Shown piece after piece: positions 11,357-23,577 of a stretch of DNA of 64,000 nt (position 1 is the first letter of the stretch; every line of letters begins with the position of its first letter). This DNA is from Anoplolepis gracilipes (Eukaryota > Arthropoda > Insecta > Hymenoptera > Formicidae), in assembly GCF_047496725.1 (NCBI RefSeq), contig NC_132973.1, positions 16,330,733-16,394,732 of the forward strand, read 5' to 3'. The translations under genes and the position numbers were made by a program. The notes under the pieces are model-generated. The model saw only the letters and a list, made by a program, of their open reading frames with translations. It was not told the DNA's origin and did no database searches.

Positions 11357-11370
11357 TGAAGAAGGGGGTA
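11357..11370 (+). promoter_or_regulatory. Candidate polypurine tract of element 1
   Basis: GAAGAAGGGGGTA is followed directly by TG, the layout expected where plus-strand DNA synthesis starts at a 3' LTR. It comes 120 bp after the last element ORF. Similar AGAAGGGGGCAT motifs occur inside pol near 4731 and 9868. If correct, the 3' LTR starts at about 11371 and includes 11371-11870 plus the sequence beyond the GA-rich insertion. Inferred, not proven. Confidence 0.4.
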
Positions 11371-11870
11371 TGCAACCGACAGATGGTTCCAGCCCGAGAG
11401 AGCGAATCTCGCCAGAATTGAGCAAGGCCACAACATCCAAGGACTAGAGAAGTAGATACAAGATTGTAAAAAACCTGAAACAAAAAACATTGTAAATAGT
11501 TGTAAATATCGTTTAACCAAATAATAGTTAGGAAACATAGAAAGAACAATATAAATACAAATAAAAGTTAAATTTAGACATAGTTAGACTAGTTAAAACA
11601 AGTAACATTGATTTTACATTAAAATAGGAAATCGAGCGTGAACGAAAATATTAAATTTTAGTTAAAATGAAAGCGCGCGATACAGATGCGAATAGAATTA
11701 AGTTTTATTTGTAATTTCAAAGCGAAAAATAAAAAAAGAAATTATTTTATGTTTCAAACGATCGAAGTCGATTAGAGAGCGCAAACAAGCTTGATAATCA
11801 CAAAAACATAATTAATAAAATAAGTTATTATGAGATTAATAAATAAAAATAGGTTAAATACAAAATTATA

Positions 11871-13527
11871 GATAGATAGATAGATAGATAGATAATTTAT
11901 TTTGAATCCCCTTGGGGTTTTCAACTCTTACATGGTGCTTTCCCGGGGACCACCAACCCCTTACAATCTCCCTCCTTTCTCATTTACATACCTTTTTACA
12001 AATATACAAAATTACAAATCCAAAATTTTACCCTTGTTCTTCTCTTTGTATCCCCGTTATTTTCTTACCTCTTGCTACCCCTTGCTACCTCTTCATCCCC
12101 CTCTCCGCGAACCTGGCCATATACGATCTTACAAAATTGTTCCTCACTCTCTCCCTCACGATCCATCCTTCTCTCTCCTTTCTTTCTCTGTCTCTCCTCA
12201 CGTCTCTCTCTCTCTCTCACCCCCTTTTTCTTCCCGCTTCCCATTCTCTCTCTTCTCCTCTCCCTCTCCCTTCATTTCCCACATCTAAAAAGGAAAGTCT
12301 CTCATATCCCGTTCTCCCCCCCTCTCTCTCTTACTCTCAGCCTCTCTCTCTCTCCTATTCCTTAACCCAAAACTCCCTTACAAATTGCCCAATGTTTTTA
12401 GGGACGCCCCACCCCTTACAGTCTAAAATTATTTCTGTCACTAACCCACTGCCCCTCATGCATCCCTTGTCTATCCTAACCTCTCGTCTCATACATCTCC
12501 TTTTCCTTCGCTTACATTCCTCCACTCTCTCTCTTTCCCTTTCTCTTCTCTCTTCTCTCTCTCTCTCTCTTCTTCTCCTGCTCCATTTCTCCATTCTCTC
12601 CTCTTCCTTCCTTCCTGCTTCTCCTCCCTCTCTCTCCTTTTTCCTCGCTCTATTTGTTTTCCTCTTCGTTCTTCGTCTCTCCCCGATTTTCCGTTCCTTT
12701 TCTCTCATCCCCTATAAATAGTCATCTCTTCCTTCTTCTCTATCCTCTGTCTCCCCTCCTCTCTCTTTGCCCTCTTCATCTCCTCCTTATTCTCTCTCGC
12801 TCCAATTCTTTAATTATCCTCTTCATCATCCCCAATATCTCCCCCCTCACTTCCTTATCCCCTCATTACACTCTCATATCTTTCCGCTCCTCCCTCTCTT
12901 CTTCTCCTCTTCTTCTCTTCCTCTTCTCTCCATCCTCTCTTCCTTCTCCTCTTCCCTTCATGCCTCCTCTCCTTACCCCTTCTTTCCTCTCGTCCTTACT
13001 AATTCTCCGTGCCTCGCGTTCCCTTCCAGTCCGCCTCACCATTTCTCACCTTCTCTCTGCACTCCCTAGTCCCCTCACCACACTCTTCGCCCGTTTAACT
13101 CCTCTCTCCTTATCCACTTCCCTTTCTTTTCCACTTCTTCCCTCCTCTCCTTTTTCCTACGCTTTTCCTCACTTGCTTTCCCTTCTCTCTGTCCTCTTCA
13201 CCACTCACTTTGGAACACTCTTCTTCTCTCTCCTCCCCCTTCCTTCCTCTTCTCTCTTCCCCTTGCCGACCACCATCCTTCTTTCCTCTTCTTCTCCGTC
13301 ACACCTTTTGCCTTCTCTCCTTTCTCTGCGTTCCTCCTCACTTGATTTCCCTTTTCTCTGCCTATTCAATATTCGCATATAACCTCCATCTGTCACCGTC
13401 TACGTTTCCTCCATCATATACTCCATCATTTCCTTCCTTTCTATCCTCGTCTATCTTAAGTCCTGCCTCTCTCCTTGATCTTTCCTCTTTGTTTCTACTT
13501 TCCTTCTTCTTCCTTTACTCCGCTCTC
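11871..13527 (-). mobile_element. GA-rich retroposon with 15-bp target duplication
   Basis: The 15-bp sequence AAATACAAAATTATA flanks the block exactly (11856-11870 and 13528-13542). Next to the left copy is a (GATA)n run (11871-11893), which on the minus strand is a (TATC)n 3' tail. The body is extremely pyrimidine-rich on the + strand, hence GA-rich on the element strand. TSD length and tail are what target-primed reverse transcription leaves, so this is a LINE-mobilised, probably non-autonomous insertion. The long ORFs in it are low-complexity Ser/Leu/Pro runs and not believable genes. Confidence 0.72.
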
Positions 13528-13660
13528 AAATACAAAATTATAATTAACTATAATTTATTAGATTAAATCAAAGCTGTCAAGTGGAATAAAGAAAGTTAGT
13601 TTGAATAAAATCAAAATTAAAAAGAATCCTAATAAATTTATTTTATCGAAAAATCCTTTA

Positions 13661-14933
13661 TAATAAGAGAAAAATAAAGAAATAAGAATAAATAACTCAA
13701 TTGTTCCGAAATAACAAAAAATAGACATTAGATATAAAATTAGAAATAATAACAAAAAACAAAAAAGGAACTATTGAGATATTTACTCTTATGAGAAAGG
13801 AACAAGAACAAATCAGTTAAAGAATATTAAATTTTTGTTATCTTTATTATCATTTTATTTATTTCAAGTAATAATAAAATATCTAATAAATATAAAATAA
13901 TTTAAGAATAGTTTATAATTTAAAAATAAAAGAAAATAAAAAATGGCGAACACAACCCAATGTGCGAGCGCGAACCATAAAGAGGGACCATCTCGGAACT
14001 GCAGAGACGGACCAAAGCCAAAAGCGCGGACCATGAAGAGTGACGCTCATGGCCAATGTTTCCCTATTGACAAACAACAGCGCAACATTCTGATTGGTAG
14101 CGTTAACATGGTGGGGGCTGAAGGAAGACTCCGCAGGGTATATAAGAAGATCAACCTGAGTAACAGTAGCAGCAATCGTATGGCAAGCTCGGGCGGAAGC
14201 TCTTGCCGAATTTCAACCGAAATTCCCATACCATCGCGGAAAAACGCGTGCGCTCAAATAATAACATCTGTACCGTAATTAATACACAATAACGAATAAG
14301 TGAAATGTAATAACCGGATCGTAAACGTAATACAGTGTATAAAAGAACACATTCGAGAATAAAGATACGCGACTAGTTATTCCGTATAATCCAAATTGTG
14401 ACACTAAGTTTACAAATAGTCCGAAGCGAAGCTACAGTGACATTTAGAGATCCGCGTAAGGTTATACATATATGTAAATTCACGACTGTAAAGTTGGTGT
14501 AACGGACATAAAAATACAGTGTTGTGAAAAGTTGGTTCATTATAACCGAATACCTGAAATTAATGACTAGTGATTACCGACTATATAAAGCTAAATGTTT
14601 TACTTACCTGCGAGTAATCCAATTCTCATTTCCGTGAACGTTGATTCTTATACCTTGTGAAAGAGTTGATCCTCGAAGCAGCGACGACATCCATCCTTGG
14701 CTGGTGCGAATCCAACGATGACCTGAAACAGAAGAAGAAAACATTATTATCACGCGAAGAGGAATGGAATGTCAATGAGACATATTAATCGAAGCAGCGA
14801 AGCTGAAAACCTACTTACCTTGGTATTTATATAGGATAAAGTACCTGGCGACCGTAAAACTTGGCGAAAGCAGTGCAACCTAATGACTGGTGAGTCCGCA
14901 TATTATCAGTATGTGTTATGAGTCCGGTCACAA
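13661..14933 (+). mobile_element. Second LTR/leader copy of element 1
   Basis: Direct repeat of 1-1240 with the same TATA box (14139-14146), AATAA-rich polyadenylation region, antisense exon (14608-14722) and TGGCGACCG motif near 14849. It is cut at 14933 by the poly(T) end of a minus-strand LINE. It is either the 3' LTR of element 1 or the start of a tandem copy. Since it reaches past the first primer-site-like motif, the choice depends on where the LTR truly ends. 13543-13660, in front of it, appears to be more LTR sequence. Confidence 0.75.
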
Positions 14934-15329
14934 CCTAATCTTTTTTTTTTTTGCGTCAGGAAAATGCTTTATGCATTCCCCGGGGGTATGTGGGACCCCC
15001 TATAGTCGGGGTATATCCACTAAAAACCTGACGACGGTCCTACTCGGCGGTTGATGGTGGGTGAGCCCTGGGGTCGCTCTCGCATTCTACCAGGACCCAC
15101 CCCCGCCAATTCCCTCAGATGGTAGGGGGCGATTTTCCTGCCATGGTGCACCGCTGAGAAAAACTCAGCGATGCACCATCGACGGCGCTATGGGACCGCC
15201 ACACAGCGCTGCCGCCTTCCCTGGGGCCAAGGTGCAATGGGGAGTGGGTGTTCCCGCACCCACCCGCCTTGGTCCCTGGGAGAGGCAAGAATTAATTCTC
15301 ACCTCTCCCGCTAATGACCGGATCTTTGA

Positions 15330-16460
15330 TCAGGATTGGGGCGAGGGGGGTCTTAAAGACCCCTCGAGTTTACTGTCCCGTGGGAGAGAGGGGGGAAAGA
15401 CTATGTCATCTCCTTTTACTGGGTGACGACGGAGAGAGAGGTGTATTCCACCTCTCCCTGTTCTCTGCTCGGGGGGGGGGGACGGAACATAGTTCCCCCC
15501 ACCCAGAGCATGCCCGTCGTCGATCCCCAGGTCCCCACAAAGAGGGCACCTGGTGGTCGACCTGCACCCCACCCTGGAGTGGCCAGGTGTACCACACCGG
15601 TAGCACCTGTTACCGCGGTCCACCCCAGAACGGCAGGAGGTGCTCAGGTGTCCCACCGTGAGGCACCTGAAGCATCTCAGAGGACGAGTTTTAGGATCTT
15701 TGATCTTTTTACTGTCCTCTCTCCTCACCTTCCAATCCTTATCGTCCCCCGTATTTTTACTGGGACGGGCCTCTCCTTTACCTTTTCCCGATTTCTTCTT
15801 ACAAACCATCCTACACTCCTCCTCCTGTCCCTTTCTCTCCTTTCCCTCCTTTTCTGTTCCCACTTTCGGATCCTTAAAATCCTTCCCACAAGAGTGCCTA
15901 CGGTTCTCACACAGAGCCCTAGCCACCTCCTCTCTAATAATGACGCGTAATGCGTCCCAATTAGGAATAGGTGTGGGCGGGGGTGTAACTTGCACCCCCG
16001 TATCCACATCACTCTCTGGAATGTGAGGAGCCTCCTGTAGTTCCTCACAATCCATCAAGACCGTGTCCTGCGATCCGGGTCTCACTTCATCGTGAGGGTC
16101 CGAATCGCAGGACACGTCCACTTCACCGCTCTCGAAAGCAGTCTGGAGGCCCACCTCTTTGCTCTCGGGAGAAACCTGAAGGCCTTTGGCCTTTTGTTTC
16201 GGGCGGACTTGGATCCCCTGATCCGTACATCCCGAGGCAGTCTCTTCCCACTGCTCTGTTAAGAGCAAAGCAAGGCCGTCAAAGTGGTCCACAATGAGGT
16301 TGTAATAGTCGCACGCGACATCCGCAGCCTCATCAGACCATATCCCGGCGGCGTTGTAAACCTCGCTGGCCCGAATCTCTTCCATTCTCCTGAATAATTT
16401 CAGGCAGGAGGAGCGGATCTTCTTCATCCTGGCCAGTTCCCCCGAGGGCCTCGCCAGCAA
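15330..16460 (-). CDS. LINE ORF1 (gag-like) protein with CCHC zinc knuckles
   Basis: ORF of at least 376 codons. The frame stays open upstream of the marked start, so the protein may be longer. The N-terminal third is helical and charged, the middle is Lys/Gly/Glu-rich and basic (around residues 190-270), and the C-terminus has two clear CCHC knuckles (CFRCLTVGHLSTSC and CYRCGTPGHSRVGC) and a third CPLCGDLG...H-type motif. This arrangement is standard for ORF1 of R1-clade LINEs (R1, TRAS, SART, Waldo), which binds element RNA. It is unbroken here, in contrast to the neighbouring LINE. No ORF2 follows. Confidence 0.75.
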   Translation of the reverse strand: MLARPSGELARMKKIRSSCLKLFRRMEEIRASEVYNAAGIWSDEAADVACDYYNLIVDHFDGLALLLTEQWEETASGCTDQGIQVRPKQKAKGLQVSPESKEVGLQTAFESGEVDVSCDSDPHDEVRPGSQDTVLMDCEELQEAPHIPESDVDTGVQVTPPPTPIPNWDALRVIIREEVARALCENRRHSCGKDFKDPKVGTEKEGKERKGQEEECRMVCKKKSGKGKGEARPSKNTGDDKDWKVRREDSKKIKDPKTRPLRCFRCLTVGHLSTSCRSGVDRGNRCYRCGTPGHSRVGCRSTTRCPLCGDLGIDDGHALGGGNYVPSPPPEQRTGRGGIHLSLRRHPVKGDDIVFPPSLPRDSKLEGSLRPPSPQS

Positions 16461-17279
16461 GCCCTCGGGTAGCCCTTCGCTTGATGACGACGAAAGGGGG
16501 TCAGGGACAATAGCCCCCCTCCGCCCAATCCGACCCGGTGGCGGTAAACCTAACTGGGCGACTCATCCCATTTTTTGGCACACTCCTAGCACCCTTCAGG
16601 ATCTCCCGGAGGTTGTGGGTCTTAAGACCCGACAACCACACCGGGATCATCATCCGGGTGAGCTCTCCCACCACGTCAAGGTGGTGTGCCGTCATGGGGG
16701 TGCACCCTCCGAAGAGGGCCGATAGATGGGTCATAGTGGTCCAGCCGCGTACACGGTGGCACGAGCCGTGCCGTTTGACCAGACCGGGGGAACATTCCCT
16801 TTGGCCCTAAACTCGCCCGGGCAAGCCACCTCTTTGGCATCCCCCGGGTGACACCCCTGGCTCACGTCCTTGCCTCCGGTGTCCACCCTCGAAGGGTAGC
16901 CATTTGCGTGCGTCTTTCGGTTATTATAGTGGCCAAGACGAATCACCACTAGGCGGACTCCTGTATTGGCGGTCCGGCCGCACTTTCATGGGTCCCCACC
17001 TTGACGAGGACCTTCCACAGGGCCTTGGTTTCGCAGAACCCCTCCTGGGATCTACTACTAACAGGTTCCCGCTTCCAGTCCCCGATCCAGCAGAGCCCTT
17101 ACTCTTGGACGAGTTCCCAGGGAAGGAGTCGAAACACGTACTAGCCCCAACGGCAGTTGGCCCGGATGGGTCTTCTGTGCAACGACGCCCCAATTCAGTG
17201 CGTACCGGTTTCCTTCGGTCAGGCACTAGCCATTTCACAGGATGTTTACGCATTGTCGATCAACATCCTGCCCCGAACG

Positions 17280-17530
17280 CCTCCGTGTTTTGTACAGAGG
17301 GTAAGCGCACCTCTGTTCGAGCCGTGTGTAGCATCGGGACGGTAATGTCCTTTAACCCACATCGGGCTTCTTAACCCGTGTTCCCGTCTCCGCGTTTTTA
17401 TACGAGGGGGAAGGCGGACCCCTGTCCGTACCGTGTATAGCATCGGGATTGCGGTCCTTCAACCTACATCGGGCGTCCTGTTAACCGATCCGTCTTTCGA
17501 GATTCCTATACAGGGGAGAGAGGACCCCTG
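17280..17530. repeat. Diverged direct repeats in LINE 5' region
   Basis: Two to three ~110-bp units share AGGGG.AAG-type starts, then CCGTGTGTAGCATCGGGA / CCGTGTATAGCATCGGGA and CCTTTAACCCACATCGGGC / CCTTCAACCTACATCGGGC. They lie inside the 5' untranslated region of the ORF1-only LINE. Tandem 5' UTR units act as promoters in some LINEs; here that is only a guess. Confidence 0.55.
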
Positions 17531-18565
17531 TTACGGTGTTTGGTGACTTTGGGACTCAAATCCAGCCGAAAATCCCTCCATCACCCACCACCAAAACCCG
17601 AATCAAGGGGGAGTGACCCCCTGATGCCTCGCCCTGCTGTCAAGCCAACAGGTCGAAGTCCTACCCGAACCCTGCATCATAGAGTGACAATCTACAACGA
17701 CCAAAGCGATGCCGGCGAAACCCGTTGCCCCCGAAGAGCCGGCGGATCTCCCGACACCAAGATGGCCCGGAAGCGACGACCGTCCCAGAAGGCTCCCGTA
17801 GGTCCGCCTCCCCTCAAGAAGCCGTGCCCCGAACGTTCGCTTTCCGTCTTGTTGGGTTTTGCGACGCGTAAGCCTCACTTCAGGATCGGCACCCGGAGAG
17901 CCCGATCAGCGCCGGGCGCCTCTCCATCCGATCGGCTCTTCTGAAGAGGACTCCTCCGGAAGGGAGAACGCTCTTCAGGCGGGCACGCTAAGGCCCTCGC
18001 GTAGTGTCTTCGTTACTTCTCAACCCCCGCCCAGCCACGCTCCGGCTTAAGGGCTTTCGCCCCGGTGTACTATGTGGCGTTCACCATCATTTTCGCCGCG
18101 ACCATCGCGCCTGTAGCAGGGACCGATTCGTACACGTCCGACACCCAGGTATGCATGCCGGTGCTATGCATCCTGCTTGAGCCGGGGTCCAAGAGGAAAT
18201 CAGGCTAAAGGTGCGCTCTTAACTATCCCTCCATTCCGGTTTTCCGGGGCTTCGGGACAGATCCTCCCCACCACGTCAAAGTGGCGTACCATCGAGGAGG
18301 AGGTAACCTAACCTTTTTTTTTTATGAAATACTCATCCTAACCTCATGAGTTCCGACCCGGTACAGCCCTCGCACTTCTTCGGTATCGAAACGAAGTCCT
18401 GCATACATACACGCATTCACACCTTAACCTAACCTAAACTACGACTTACGACTTAGAACTAACTAATCGTCTGTATACACCTTATCCTACCCTATATATA
18501 CACTATATATATGTATATACACACACTTCTATATATATAAGGATGATCAATACCGATAGTACCGA

Positions 18566-21500
18566 TCAATCCGGGTAGAGTCTTTGTTGTCGCTCGCGAT
18601 CACGCTCAGCCACTTCCTTTCGACTCATAACTTCCTCGATAAACGAGGTCACTATGTTCCATTCCTCATCACCTGTCAGTAGAGTGTCCATTAGATTAGA
18701 CTGTCCTTCGTAAGAGGACAACCCATGGCCTCTACTAGATTCATCCGTGGGATATCCCACGCGGGACATTTCAAAAGGGTATGTCCCAGGTCGTCAATTT
18801 GTGCTCCACAATGAGCACATTCAGCCACCTTCTTTATTCTATGTAAATACGCGCTAAAACTTCCATGCCCCGTAAGGAGTTGAGTCATGCGGTAAGTTAT
18901 ACATCCGAAGTTACGATTATGCCATTCATCCCATACGCGGTGTATAAGGGATACCACTCTTAACCCAGGGGATCCCTCACGCATATCTGCCAATACTAAC
19001 TGGTCTTTCCATTCCTGAAAGAGTAGTTTCGCACTCTCCATCCTAAGTATCTCGCGATGACGACTATGAAGAACAATTCCATTCTCTTTAGCAGTAACCA
19101 TATGTTGATAAGTACGCGCCCGAGATTTAGCTATAAGCTCCACCGGGGGGACTCGTGCTAAAATGCCAGCAGCAACACCAGAAACCGTCCGATAGGCACA
19201 GATTACTCTAAGAGCAACAAGTCTTTGTACTCTACGCATAGAAAGTAAATTCCTACGAGTTAGCACTTCGTCATTCGCCCACACCGGAGACCCATACAAC
19301 ATAACCGAATGAACCACAGCCGAATAGAGTCTACGCTTGCGCGCAGGTCTTCTATTTGGCATCAGACGCGCTAATACCTTAGCCATTCTTTCTGCTTTTT
19401 CAGCCCACTTTAGGTGGTAGCGAAAGCTCCACCGAGTATCGAGTTGCAATCCCAAGTATTTAAGAACTCCGTCTGTGCGGATTCTTGCATTTCCTACTCT
19501 GATATCACGTACAATAATCTTATTTTTCGAACTAAATATCATAGCTTTGGTTTTCTCCGCAGCTACGGTTAGTCAAAGCAATGCTATTTGTCGCGTGATC
19601 ATTTCCACAGCTATATTCGTCTTCGTACACGTTTCATCAAGATCATATCCACCAACCAAAATAAGAGTGTCATCTGCAAATCCTACAACTTGCGCATCGT
19701 GTGGGAGTTCCGTACGCAACACCTTATCATACGTGACGCTCCACAAGAGTGGTTCTAGGACCGACCCCTGCGGAACGCCACGCGAGACTCTATGGAACAC
19801 TCGTCTCCCATCTCCTCTTTCATAGAACATTTTTCTATTAGACAAGTAGGATCGCACTACCGCACACAAATATTCCGGACATTCCATGTCAACTAAGGCC
19901 TTATGTATTTTACTCTACGGCAACGAATTAAATGCATTTTTAATGTCAATACTAACAACCACGCAGATTCCTCCCTAACCTGTGAATTTGTCAGCTATTT
20001 CTCGAACTTTAATGATAGCATCACATGTTGAGCGTTGGACCCTAAAACCATACTGAGCCGCGTTGAGTCCGCCTGTAGATTGTATGTGACTCTCAAGTCT
20101 GGCTGAAATCAATCTTTCGAGGATCTTTCCGCCTTCATCCAGCAAGCTCAAAGGTCTATATGCCGATGGGCTGACTGTCGGATGATAATTTTTCCGTAAC
20201 AATATAAGTCTAGCACATTTCCACTCATCCGGAAAGTATCCCAAACCCATACATCTATTCATAACTCTCAAGAGCCACTCTGGTGCAATGCGATGTACGG
20301 CTCCCCATACACGACTTAGTATTCCATCCCCGGCCTCGGCGCAGCACTTTTACGAAGCATTCTTTTCACAGCATGATTCAACTCATTCATTTGGATAGCA
20401 GTATAACCTTCAATTACATCTCTAATGACAGGCAAATCTTCCTGATTTTCACGATCACCAGCTGGAAAAAGGGTAAGAATAATTCTTACTAGTTGATCTT
20501 CTGGTAATAACTGGAGCGGTGACTGGGACATGGGGCCGCCAATCTTTTTCATGACCAGCTTATACGGTCTTCCCCAGGGATCACTATCTATTCCATCAAG
20601 GAGTTCCTGCCAAGCTGTTCTTTGGGACTTTCTGATAGCGTTGCACAATAACTTACGTGCATCTCGGTATTCCACTACATATTGCTCGCGTAACTCAGCA
20701 TTGTTGGCTGTGCGTTTGAGCCTTGTCATCTTTCGTCTAGCTTTAATACTAGCCTTACATAACGTCGATATTTCATCGTTCCACCAATAAGCGGAAGAAT
20801 AACGTTTAGTAGATAATCGCGGCATCGAGGCATCACAAGCCTCCGTAACCTTGTTCACTATGCGTTTAACTTCACTACAAGCCGTGTCAAAGTCGTAAGT
20901 ATCATTCTGTGTGTGTGGTTGCGATTGCCACATACTATATTGCAGACTTTCAGCAAAAAGGTCTTTATTCCATTTTCGCAGGCACCATCTCTTGGCAGAG
21001 TTAACAGCATCACCAGAAAACGAAGTACGATGTGGTGTTATAGAGTAACGCACGTAATTATGACCCGCCATTGTTTCCGCAGCAACATCAACTCACCAGT
21101 CTCTAATCATTCCAGCCACGGCAGGGGAGGCCCACGTTATATCCACAATAGACGACTCTTGTGGACGCACACAAGTTGGTTCTACGCCTGTATTCATCAG
21201 CAGGAGGCCCAGTGATGCGCCCCACTCCTCAACACGAGCGCTAGTCGTCGAGTAGCCCCACGCAACCAATTTTGCATTTACATCACCAGCGATAATCAAC
21301 CTATCATTAGCAAACGGAAGGGCACACTTATATACACAGTCCAAATATTCTTGGAATCTCAATACAGGCCTATTTGGTGAGTAGTATGTGCTGATTATCG
21401 TCACATCATTGATCTTGACCGCTACAAAGCCTTCGCCTTTACCAATTTCCTGCCATGTCGAGCAGTTTGCGGAATGCCGAAGAAAACTGCACACGTTTGG

Positions 21501-21642
21501 CTATCGTCTACAGCCCAAGTACCACCATCCGTTACCAGGTAAGGTTATGATATTACTGCCAGCAAGACATCCTGTTCCATCATTGTATGTATCATCAAAT
21601 CATGCGCAACCCTACAATGGTTAACATTCACCTGCATTATCT
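18566..21642 (-). pseudogene. LINE ORF2: AP-type endonuclease and reverse transcriptase
   Basis: ORF2 nicks the target and copies the LINE RNA. The endonuclease comes first (21642-21093), with GDVNAK and SIVDITWASP. It is followed by a spacer (21071-20316), the RT fingers (20271-19975, including SAYRPLSLL and the GFR...ST motif), RT motif A (VSIDIKNAFNSLP, near 19930), then GVPQGSVLEP and the catalytic FADD (19887-19573). The C-terminal R1-type region (19542-18691) carries a CAHC...H...C zinc-like motif. Stops lie at about 21585, 21090, 19974, 19915 and 19572, and frameshifts near 20300 and 18750, so it is inactive. The FADD catalytic box itself is kept. Confidence 0.82.
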
Positions 21643-21657
21643 GCACCGACTGGTTAG

Positions 21658-23577
21658 CTATTTTGCGCCTGTACGAGCATTCCTCCGAGCTCCAAACGTT
21701 TCCTCATATTTGTTCTTAGATGTACAATTATAACTCCCCAGTCTATGGGCAGAGTCATGGCCTGCATCCTTACACACTAAACACAGTGGTGCATTAATGC
21801 AATCACGCGCCACATACCCAATAGTGCCACATTTATAACATAGTCCAGACCTGTCTATCTGGCTAGTGCATGTCTGTCTCATATGTCTATAATCAAGACA
21901 TTTGAAACATTGTACGGGTCTCTGTTTTTGCAATTCAACCTGTACAATAGTCCAGCCAAGTCTCAAACGTTCTCCTTGAGCAATCTTGAGCGCAGATGCC
22001 AAGGGACATTGTACCCAAGTAGACAATCCATTCGTTAAAGGCCGAATAGCACCAACTTTAATTTCCGATTCCTTGCATTCACCTTTTTTTGCAATGACCC
22101 GTGTGACCTCAGCAGCGTCAGTTGCGTCATCCATTCCATACAAACGGAGCTCAGCCGTTTTGATCGGTCGTCGTATAGTCATCTGAGGATCCAGTACTTC
22201 CTTTAATTTACAAGCAAGTGCATCGGCCTTGTCCTTGTTTCCAGGGCCTAGAACTTCAATTAATAAACTTCCAGACACGGAGTGACGCACTCTAGTTTGG
22301 TTCTCAATATTAAGGTCACTTAGTGATATGTTCCTAGCTTGTTTAAGTGCATCAGCATAGGATGGTCCACCTTTACTAACTCGAATAGCAACAACTGCAG
22401 ATCTAAGCGCTTTTCGCACCGGTTGATTAGTCGGCTGTGATGCGGCGCCGGCAGTTCTGGACGGTGCAACAAAAGTGTTACTTACGACACATTTCTTCTT
22501 GGCTGCATCTATGGCCCATTCCGCCTGCTGATTCGGTCTACTAGCACTCTCAATGCCTATGTTAGTATCAACAGTCATTTGTGTCTCAGCTTCCAAAACT
22601 TTCTTCGTATCGTCGCTTTTATTAGCAACAGGTCGCACAGCTGCCACGACGTTTTTCATTTTAGCCTTCTTTTTCTTACCTACCGTAAGTTTGACTGAAG
22701 AGACAGAACCTACAGCAGCGAGTCGCTGTGTCTGCTCAGTTCGAATTCGTCTTAACTCCTGTATCATAATGTCCAGCTTGCCATTAGTAACTTTTTCGTT
22801 ACTCATAATCCGCGGTGCTGACAACGAGGCTGTCAAGCCTGTCAGCTGTCTTAGAGCTACTAGGGATAGGAATAGGACTAACTGCACCATCTATAATAAT
22901 AGTGCCAGTCTTGTCAACTAAGACAGACTGTTCAAGTCTACTTTTAATAGCTCTTTCTTTACTAACTTCTTCTTTTAGATGCAAGTTTCGCCGATTTCAA
23001 CTGCTCAACATCGCCAGTAGCTTCAGCACGAACAGCCAATGCAAGAGCCGCACACTTAATATGTTCACATCTCTTTATCTCACCATCTATTTTACCTTGT
23101 ATATATGTCCAGACTTCTTTCTGTCTCCATCGATATGGTCCGCCCATTCCACTATCATTGCACCAAGAGCTCTAGACGGAGTATCATGGATAACTGCGTT
23201 ATCCCAATAAGTTATGTTCTCCTTAGGATCACAGTCAGGTTCATCATCTTCTACTTTTCTTTTGGCCGAACAAGCCCTCCTAGATGTTCGAAACTTCTTA
23301 GATGCACGAGAAGAATTTGACACTGCCGTAAGATTCGAACATGTAGATATACTGTCATTCTCCAATAATACTGTCTCATCATCCTCATCTCTAATGGGTA
23401 CATTCAAGTCTGGATGTCCTCTTTGCGCAGTTGCACGCACTGCAGAGTACACAGCTTCGGATGCTGCTTGCGCAACCACTGAAGCCTCACCTCCCATTTC
23501 AACATCAACAAGTGTTGACTGTTGCACATCCTGTGTATTTAAATTATTTTTTTGGTTTTGATTTGAACTTTCCATTT
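21658..23577 (-). pseudogene. LINE ORF1 (gag-like), frameshifted
   Basis: The likely start is the ATG at about 23577 (MESSNQNQKNN...), giving an acidic N-terminal region down to about 23087. Small pieces in other frames follow (23147-22962, 22984-22799), then the long C-terminal part at 22890-21658. The last part has a SYADALKQAR motif, an RRM-like region and three zinc knuckles (CFKCLDYRHMRQTC, CYKCGTIGYVARDC, CLVCKDAGHDSAH). At least two frameshifts in the centre break it. In the second knuckle the His is replaced by Tyr (GYVARDC), another sign of decay. Confidence 0.75.

Larger units (their letters stand above)
14941..18313 (-). mobile_element. ORF1-only R1-clade LINE (HAL1-like)
   Basis: Reading on the minus strand: a 5' end at GGTTAGGTTACC (18302-18313), a long GC-rich 5' region, an ORF1 with CCHC knuckles (16460 down to 15330), a 377-bp 3' UTR and a 12-nt poly(A) (T-run 14941-14952). 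There is no endonuclease or RT. The last bases before the tail (ATGCATAAAGCATTTTCCTG) resemble the 3' end of the R1-type LINE at 32050, so this looks like a non-autonomous derivative that lost ORF2 but kept its 3' recognition end. 16461-18313 holds no convincing gene. Confidence 0.65.

Noticed and set aside
11902..13566. Several long Ser/Leu/Pro-rich ORFs on both strands
   Set aside because: They come from a CT-rich low-complexity block and several frames are open at once; there is no domain and no codon signal.
15061..17944. Plus-strand ORFs over the ORF1-only LINE
   Set aside because: Shadows of the GC-rich minus-strand ORF1 and its 5' region.
18420..18445. Interstitial telomere
   Set aside because: Only two or three CCTAA-like units, within a LINE 3' region; too short to call telomeric.
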